11,976 nucleotides of DNA from Candidatus Omnitrophota bacterium (GTDB lineage Bacteria > Omnitrophota > Gorgyraeia > Duberdicusellales > 4484-171). Position 1 is the stretch's first letter. Each line of letters begins with the position of its first letter. Below the pieces are notes generated by a model. That model was not told where the DNA came from and ran no database searches. It saw only the letters and a list, made by a program, of their open reading frames with translations. The position numbers and the translations under genes were made by a program. Shown one piece after another: positions 7,105 through 11,976 of this stretch. The stretch is taken from positions 1 to 11,976 of the forward strand of contig QNCE01000036.1 in assembly GCA_003644405.1 (NCBI GenBank). The letters run 5' to 3'.

Positions 7105-7112
7105 GAGGAGGT
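7105..7112 (+). promoter_or_regulatory. Strong Shine-Dalgarno for the DUF4912 gene
   Basis: GAGGAGGT ends 4 nt before ATG 7117. It fixes this start and contrasts with the weak or absent ribosome sites at most other starts here. It suggests the first gene of this operon is made in quantity. Confidence 0.8.
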
Positions 7113-7116
7113 AAAG

Positions 7117-8190
7117 ATGAAAAAAAATACCAAAAAAAAGAGAGAATCCGCTATTTCTAGAAAGAGAAAAAAGACAGTTATCCAGAGAGCAAAGACTCGA
7201 GTTAAGACCTTAAAAAGAAAGATTGAGAGAATTGGAAAGAAAAGAACTTCTACCCTCTATAAGAAAAAAGAAAACTCCCCTTTATTAAAAACCCCTCTAC
7301 CTACTCCTGTAGGGAAAATTAGTGCAGATAAGGAAAAAGTAGAAGTGTCCAAGTTTGTAGGACTTAAAGAGCCTCAAATTATTCCTCAAGAGATAGGAGA
7401 AATTAGTTTGCCTCAAAAGTATTACGATAATAGGATTACTCTTTTACCTAGAGATCCTTGGTGGTTACATACTTATTGGGATATTAGTGAGACAAAAATT
7501 AGCGAAGTAGTTTCCTCTATACCTATATATGAAAGGGAAGGTTTAAAGTGGATTTTGAGAGTTTACGATGTTACAGGAGTAAAAGATTTTAGAGGGGATA
7601 ATGCAAATTCTTTTTTTGATATTGATATCCACTTTGAAGCAGGTAACTGGTATATAAATGTAGATAAGCCAGAAAGAGATTGGTGTGTAGAAATTGGATT
7701 TAAAAATCCCTATGGTAAGTTTTTTCCTTTAGTGCGTTCAAATATAACTAAAACTCCTTGCTTTGGGATTTCTAACGTGGTAGATGAAGAGTGGATTCTA
7801 GGGGAGGAGGATTACTATAAAATTTTGGGGATCTATGACTTAGGCAAAAGTTCTTTGGAAAGGCGAAAGAAGTTAGAAGAGATTATAAAGCACCAAATTT
7901 CTAGTGGAGCATTTTCTGGGGGGATAAGTAGCCTCTTTTCCTTTATGAAGAAAGAAGAAGCACGGAAATTTTTCTTAGAGGTATGGACAGAGCTTATTAT
8001 TTACGGGAGAGCTCATCCCAAAGCTACTGTAGAGGTGGAGAAAAAACGGGTTAACTTAAGAAGCGATGGAACATTTTCTTTAAGGTATGCTCTACCGGAG
8101 GGAGATTTTGAATTTAAAATAGTGGCTACTTCGCCTGATAAGAAAGAGAGGATAAAGATTACACCTACCGTTAAGAGAGGTACAAAGTAA
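7117..8190 (+). CDS. DUF4912-domain protein with polybasic N-terminal tail
   Basis: Function unknown. Residues 1-51 are extremely basic (25 Lys/Arg) and probably disordered; they could bind nucleic acid, acidic polymer or membrane phospholipid. A Pro-containing linker (about 52-95) follows. Residues about 98-225 match the DUF4912 pattern (KYYDNRITLLPRDPWWLHTYWDIS, read in two parts at 101-110 and 111-123, then aromatic-rich strands). DPWWLHTYWDIS (113-124) is the hallmark. A charged helical stretch (244-295) follows, and the end (300-350) looks like a beta-rich Ig-like module (DGTFSLRYALPEGDFEFKI, 317-335). No signal peptide or membrane segment is seen. It is first in an operon with three GH57 glucan enzymes, the next start being 1 nt after its stop, so a role in glycogen-like polymer binding, scaffolding or control is a reasonable inference. 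The domain itself resembles carbohydrate-binding beta-sandwiches only in general character. Confidence 0.8.
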   Translation: MKKNTKKKRESAISRKRKKTVIQRAKTRVKTLKRKIERIGKKRTSTLYKKKENSPLLKTPLPTPVGKISADKEKVEVSKFVGLKEPQIIPQEIGEISLPQKYYDNRITLLPRDPWWLHTYWDISETKISEVVSSIPIYEREGLKWILRVYDVTGVKDFRGDNANSFFDIDIHFEAGNWYINVDKPERDWCVEIGFKNPYGKFFPLVRSNITKTPCFGISNVVDEEWILGEEDYYKILGIYDLGKSSLERRKKLEEIIKHQISSGAFSGGISSLFSFMKKEEARKFFLEVWTELIIYGRAHPKATVEVEKKRVNLRSDGTFSLRYALPEGDFEFKIVATSPDKKERIKITPTVKRGTK

Positions 8191-8191
8191 T

Positions 8192-9772
8192 ATGGAAAAG
8201 GGATATTTGGCATTAATTTTGCATGCCCATCTTCCTTTCGTACGTCATCCAGAATATGAAGAGTTTTTGGAGGAAAGGTGGTTTTTTGAAGCGTTGACTG
8301 AGACCTATATTCCTCTCTTAGAAGTTTTTGAGAGGTTAGATAACGACCGGATAGATTTTTGCCTTACTCTTAATCTTTCTCCTACCTTGTGCAGTATGAT
8401 GGACGACCAACTTCTTAAAGAAAGATACGTTAGATATTTGGATAAAATGATTGAACTCTGTGAGAAAGAAATAGAGCGTACTAGATTTTCTCCTTCCTTT
8501 CATAAGTTGGCACTGATGTATTATTATCGCTTTAGAAAAACAAAAGATAAATTTTGCTACCACTACAATCAGGAGCTTTTGAGAGAGTTTAAAAAGTATC
8601 AGGACAAAGGATTTTTGGAGATAATAACTTGTGCAGGCACTCATGGTTTTTTGCCTCTCCTTATGAATAAAGAAGCAGTAAAAGCGCAAATTCAGGTAGG
8701 AGTGAGTTCTTACATTAAATACTTCTCTTCTCATCCTAAGGGGATATGGCTTCCTGAATGTGGTTATTTTGAAGGATTGGACAAGTTTCTAAAAGAATGC
8801 GGATTAAAGTATTTTATTTTAGAGACTCATGGGGTACTTTTCTCTAGGCCACGCCCTAAGTTTGGGGTTTACTCCTCTTACTATACTAAGAGAAGGATAG
8901 CGGTTTTTGGTAGAGATCCCGAATCTTCCAAGAGTGTTTGGTCTTCAATTGAAGGCTATCCGGGAGATTATAATTATCGAGAGTATTATCGAGATATTGG
9001 TTTTGATTTAGATTACGATTATATAAAGCCCTATATATCTCCCTGTGGAGTAAGGATATTTACAGGTATAAAATATTATAAGATAACTGGTCCTACTCCT
9101 TACAAAGAGCCCTACTTGCCTGAAGAGGCAAAGAAGAAAGCTGCTGAGCATGCAGGAAACTTTATGTTTAATAGAGAAAAACAGGTTGAATATCTTTACA
9201 GTGTGTTGGGAAGAAAGCCTATTATTGTGGCTCCCTATGATGCAGAGTTGTTTGGCCATTGGTGGTTTGAAGGAATAGATTGGCTCCAGTTCCTAATAAG
9301 AAAGATAAGGTATGATCAGGAGAACATAAAACTTATCACCCCTTCCCGTTATCTTAAGCTCTATCCTAAGAATCAAGCGATAAATCCTGCTCCCTCCAGC
9401 TGGGGGTGGAAGGGTTATTACGAAGTTTGGCTCAATGGTTCTAATGATTGGGTTTATCCTCACCTTCATCGTGCTCAAGAAGCGATGGTGAAGTTAGCTA
9501 ACAAATATAAAGATAGTGATGGTATAAAGAGGAGAATCCTTAATCAGATGGCTAGAGAAATTCTTTTGGCTCAGTCTAGTGATTGGGCATTTATGATGAA
9601 GACGAATACTTTTAGTGAGTATGCTAGGAAGAGAACAGTTGTGCATCTTGAACACTTCTATCTTTTAAAAAATTACTTAGAAAAAAACTTTTATAATTTC
9701 GAAGTCCTTGAAGATATAGAGAGAAAAGATAATCTCTTTCCTGAAATAGAGTTTTCCATTTTCCAATCCTGA
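8192..9772 (+). CDS. GH57 1,4-alpha-glucan branching enzyme
   Basis: Predicted to cut alpha-1,4-glucan and re-attach the piece through alpha-1,6 bonds, making branches in glycogen; cytosolic (no signal peptide). The GH57 motifs appear in order: HAHLPFV (11-17), GTHGFLPLL (149-157), IWLPECGY (185-192) with the predicted nucleophile Glu189, APYDAELFGHWWFEG (347-361) with acid/base Asp350, and SSDWAFMM (462-469). The branching-enzyme signature GRDPESSKSVWS (240-251) followed by GYPGDYNYREYYRDIGFD (255-272) separates it from amylases. Substrate-site tryptophans are kept in SSWGWKG (402-408). At 526 residues it is full length for bacterial members such as that of Thermus thermophilus (about 520). 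I avoid the name glgB because classical GlgB is a GH13 enzyme. It lies 1 nt after the DUF4912 gene and 2 nt before the next GH57 gene. Confidence 0.92.
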   Translation: MEKGYLALILHAHLPFVRHPEYEEFLEERWFFEALTETYIPLLEVFERLDNDRIDFCLTLNLSPTLCSMMDDQLLKERYVRYLDKMIELCEKEIERTRFSPSFHKLALMYYYRFRKTKDKFCYHYNQELLREFKKYQDKGFLEIITCAGTHGFLPLLMNKEAVKAQIQVGVSSYIKYFSSHPKGIWLPECGYFEGLDKFLKECGLKYFILETHGVLFSRPRPKFGVYSSYYTKRRIAVFGRDPESSKSVWSSIEGYPGDYNYREYYRDIGFDLDYDYIKPYISPCGVRIFTGIKYYKITGPTPYKEPYLPEEAKKKAAEHAGNFMFNREKQVEYLYSVLGRKPIIVAPYDAELFGHWWFEGIDWLQFLIRKIRYDQENIKLITPSRYLKLYPKNQAINPAPSSWGWKGYYEVWLNGSNDWVYPHLHRAQEAMVKLANKYKDSDGIKRRILNQMAREILLAQSSDWAFMMKTNTFSEYARKRTVVHLEHFYLLKNYLEKNFYNFEVLEDIERKDNLFPEIEFSIFQS

Positions 9773-9774
9773 AA

Positions 9775-11337
9775 ATGAAGACTCCTACAGAAATTTTATT
9801 CTTGTGGCATATGCACCAGCCTTTTTACAAACTTCCTTCTCACCAAGATTTTTACTTAGGATGGGTACGTTTACATTGTGTTAAAGATTACTATTCTATG
9901 GCAAAGATGCTCTATAAATTCGATAAGGTAAAGGCGACTTTTAACTTTAGCGGTGTACTTTTAGCTCAAATACTTGACTATGCTCATAATAAGGCTAAGG
10001 ATTATTATCTTACTCTTACCCTGAAGGATCCCAAGAGTTTAACCAAAAAAGAAAGGGAGTTTATTTTAGAGAGATTCTTCTTTGTAAACTTCGAAAGGAT
10101 AATAAAACCTCACAGACGCTATCTACAACTTTACCAGAAGAAAGTTTCTAAAAAGAAATTTTTATCTCAAGATATATTAGATTTACAAGTTCTTTTTAAC
10201 TTGGCATGGTTTTCACCCTATAGTTTCAACGAAGATAAGGGATTAAGAGAATTAAAAGAAAAAGGAAAGAACTATTCTCAAAAAGATAAGCGTTATATCA
10301 TAGAGAAGCAGTATCAAATAATATCTGCTACCTTACCTCTCTACAATCGCCTGCTTAGAGATAAGAGAATTGAAATTTCTGTTTCTCCTTTCTATCATCC
10401 TATCCTTCCTCTAATATATGACACCGAAATTTTAAAAGAATTTCCTCACCTTAAAAGACCTGTTTTAAGGTTTTCTTATCCTGAAGACTGCCGATACCAG
10501 CTTTATCGTTCCAAAGAAATTTTTAAGAAAATCTTTAGAAAAGAAGTAAAGGGGAGTTGGCCCTCAGAAGGGAGTATCTCCGAAGAGGTAGTAAATATAT
10601 ATAAGGAAGAAGATTTTAACTGGATTGCTTTAGATGAAGGTATTCTCTTTAAGAGCTTAACTACTGAGTATGTCCCCTACGATTTGATAAAGAATCAAAG
10701 GCATCTCATCTATAAGCCTTATCAATTCTCAGGTGTAAATATTTTCTTTAGAGACAGGAATTTGTCCGATGCTATAAGTTTTATCTATCAAGGATGGGAA
10801 GATCCTGTTTTTGCTGGTTATGATTTATTGGAGCATTTTAAGCGAATTCACTATCATACCCAAGGGATATTAAAGAATCGAATAATTACTATTACAATGG
10901 ATGGAGAGAATGCTTGGGAGTACTATCCTAACAATGGAGTAGATTTTTTAGAGACTGTATACTCTGCATTAGAGAAGAGTCAAATCCTTACCACTACCTT
11001 ACCCAGCGAATTTCTTAAAAAAGCGCCTACTAAGAGATTGGAAAAACTTAGCCCTGGTTCATGGATAAATGCTGACTTTGGGGTTTGGATTGGTTCTAAA
11101 GAGAATAATTTGAATTGGTATATTTTAAGAAGGGTAAGGGATTTAATAGAAAAAAGTAAAGACAAAGTTGAAGATTTGGATAAACTAAAAGAATATTTTT
11201 ATATTCTAGAAAGTAGCGATTGGAATTGGTGGAATACTTTTTATGAACCAACAGGAGATTTTAAGAAGTTATTCACCTCTTATGTTAAAGAGATTTACCG
11301 GATCTTAAAAAAGAGACCTCCCAGCTACATTAAGTAA
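9775..11337 (+). CDS. GH57 alpha-amylase/amylopullulanase-type enzyme
   Basis: Predicted retaining alpha-glucan hydrolase, acting on alpha-1,4 and possibly alpha-1,6 bonds. No signal peptide is seen, so it is probably intracellular and works on storage glucan rather than external starch. The GH57 motifs are WHMHQPFY (11-18), SPFYHPILPLI (204-214), GSWPSEGSIS (260-269) with predicted nucleophile Glu265, TMDGENAWEYY (374-384) with acid/base Asp376, and GSWINADFGVWIG (428-440) followed by NNLNWYILRR. The WPSEGS and DGENAWE forms point to the amylopullulanase/alpha-amylase branch of GH57 rather than branching enzyme or glucanotransferase. Residues 80-180 form a charged helical insertion. At 520 residues it has only the catalytic part, without the binding modules and surface-layer repeats of secreted amylopullulanases. 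It starts 2 nt after the branching-enzyme stop with no Shine-Dalgarno, so translation is probably coupled. Exact bond specificity cannot be read from the sequence. Confidence 0.87.
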   Translation: MKTPTEILFLWHMHQPFYKLPSHQDFYLGWVRLHCVKDYYSMAKMLYKFDKVKATFNFSGVLLAQILDYAHNKAKDYYLTLTLKDPKSLTKKEREFILERFFFVNFERIIKPHRRYLQLYQKKVSKKKFLSQDILDLQVLFNLAWFSPYSFNEDKGLRELKEKGKNYSQKDKRYIIEKQYQIISATLPLYNRLLRDKRIEISVSPFYHPILPLIYDTEILKEFPHLKRPVLRFSYPEDCRYQLYRSKEIFKKIFRKEVKGSWPSEGSISEEVVNIYKEEDFNWIALDEGILFKSLTTEYVPYDLIKNQRHLIYKPYQFSGVNIFFRDRNLSDAISFIYQGWEDPVFAGYDLLEHFKRIHYHTQGILKNRIITITMDGENAWEYYPNNGVDFLETVYSALEKSQILTTTLPSEFLKKAPTKRLEKLSPGSWINADFGVWIGSKENNLNWYILRRVRDLIEKSKDKVEDLDKLKEYFYILESSDWNWWNTFYEPTGDFKKLFTSYVKEIYRILKKRPPSYIK

Positions 11338-11338
11338 G

Positions 11339-11976
11339 ATGGGTAAGACTTACTTTCTCTTTGGTGTGCATAATCATCAGCCTATAGGTAATTTCCCTAA
11401 CATTTTTGAAGAAGCTTACCAGAAATGTTACCTTCCCTTTCTTACTACCTTGGAGGCTTATCCTAAAGTAAAGTGTAACTTTCATATAAGTGGTCCTCTC
11501 TATGATTGGATTTTAGATAATCACAGAGAGTACATTTCTAAGTTAAAGATGTTAGTAGAAAGAGGACAGGTAGAAATTATAAGTGGTGCCTACTACGAGC
11601 CTATTCTTCCTTTGATACCTGATGAAGATAAGTTTTCTCAGATAAGACTTATGAATGAGTTTATTAGAAAGAATTTTTCTGCCACTCCTAAGGGAATTTG
11701 GATAGCAGAAAGAGTTTGGGAGCCTTATTTAGCACGAATAATAAATTTGGCTAATCTTAAGTATACCTTTTTGGATGATACCCATTTTCGCTATGCAGGG
11801 TTGAGCCAGAGAGAGTTTTCAGGCTACTATCTTACTGAAGAGAGTTATTTTCCTATTTATATTTTCCCCATAAGTAAGTCTTTAAGGTATAAGATTCCCT
11901 TCTCCCTAGCAGGTGAAGCTATAGACCTTCTTAAAAGTTTTTCTGCACAAGGAGATATTCTTGTTACTCTCTTTGA
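11339..11976 (+). CDS. GH57 4-alpha-glucanotransferase/alpha-amylase type (3'-partial)
   Basis: The frame opens at ATG 11339, one base after the previous stop, and runs off the window end, giving 212 residues and no stop. It is the start of a third GH57 enzyme: FGVHNHQPIGNF (8-19), FHISGPLYDW (48-57), GQVEIISGAYYEPILPLIP (76-94), then GIWIAERVWEP (119-129) with predicted nucleophile Glu124, and YTFLDDTHFRYAG (142-154). The AERVWEP and DDTHF forms match the Thermococcus litoralis 4-alpha-glucanotransferase group (about 660 residues, nucleophile Glu123), which also includes enzymes called alpha-amylases. LRYKIPF (182-188) fits the same group. The acid/base Asp and the C-terminal beta-sandwich domains lie beyond the window. 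No Shine-Dalgarno is seen; coupling to the gene before it is likely. Its probable job is disproportionating linear malto-oligosaccharides produced during glucan turnover. Confidence 0.88.
   Translation, partial: MGKTYFLFGVHNHQPIGNFPNIFEEAYQKCYLPFLTTLEAYPKVKCNFHISGPLYDWILDNHREYISKLKMLVERGQVEIISGAYYEPILPLIPDEDKFSQIRLMNEFIRKNFSATPKGIWIAERVWEPYLARIINLANLKYTFLDDTHFRYAGLSQREFSGYYLTEESYFPIYIFPISKSLRYKIPFSLAGEAIDLLKSFSAQGDILVTLF

Noticed and set aside
8336..8734. Open frame of 132 codons on the minus strand
   Set aside because: It lies wholly inside the branching-enzyme gene, encodes a low-complexity Cys/His/Phe-rich product typical of an antisense shadow, and has no promoter or ribosome site that I can see.
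9008..9478. Two minus-strand open frames (9008-9259 and 9293-9478)
   Set aside because: Both are antisense to conserved GH57 sequence, with no family resemblance and no expression signals.
1..11976. CRISPR arrays, tRNA/rRNA genes, insertion sequences, attachment sites or phage genes
   Set aside because: I found no regularly spaced repeats, transposase-like frames, terminal inverted repeats or structured RNA genes. Nearly all bases are in recognisable coding sequence, and the largest gap is 70 nt.

Overview
The window is AT-rich (GC roughly in the mid-30s percent, judged by eye), densely packed bacterial chromosome. Every gene I can support is on the + strand. Arginine is mostly AGA/AGG and isoleucine is often ATA. 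Together with an archaeal-type dUTPase and three glycoside hydrolase family 57 (GH57) genes, this suggests an uncultivated, anaerobic and possibly thermophilic lineage. A SurA-like periplasmic chaperone and the surA-pdxA-rsmA gene order suggest a Gram-negative envelope. An Omnitrophota-like or similar candidate-phylum genome would fit, but this placement is inference and weak.

Region 1 (1-7046) is one nearly gapless run of housekeeping genes: a 5'-truncated secDF fusion (protein export motor), an archaeal-type dUTPase, a strikingly short Mfd-like translocase, a SurA-like exported chaperone with a degenerate parvulin domain, pdxA (vitamin B6 synthesis) and rsmA/ksgA (16S rRNA dimethylation). 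Junctions range from an 8-nt overlap to a 49-nt gap. The surA-pdxA-rsmA order matches the well-known E. coli arrangement, so this is an old syntenic block extended upstream with secDF, dut and mfd.

Region 2 (7047-7116) is the only clear regulatory gap. It holds a near-perfect sigma-70-type promoter (TTGACA, 17 bp, TAGAAT) and a strong Shine-Dalgarno sequence.

Region 3 (7117-11976) is a carbohydrate operon driven by that promoter. It encodes a DUF4912 protein with a very basic N-terminal tail, a GH57 alpha-1,4-glucan branching enzyme, a GH57 alpha-amylase/amylopullulanase-type enzyme, and the 5' part of a third GH57 enzyme of the 4-alpha-glucanotransferase/alpha-amylase type, cut by the window edge. 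Gaps between these genes are 1-2 nt, so they are probably co-translated and act together in building, trimming and remodelling a glycogen-like glucan. No glycogen synthase or phosphorylase is visible here.

The observations most worth a second look are the mini-Mfd, which lacks both the UvrA-binding N-terminal region and the C-terminal D7 domain, and the DUF4912 plus triple-GH57 operon. Secondary points are the deaminase-dead archaeal-type dUTPase, the SurA-like protein without a recognisable PPIase active site, and altered motifs in RsmA.
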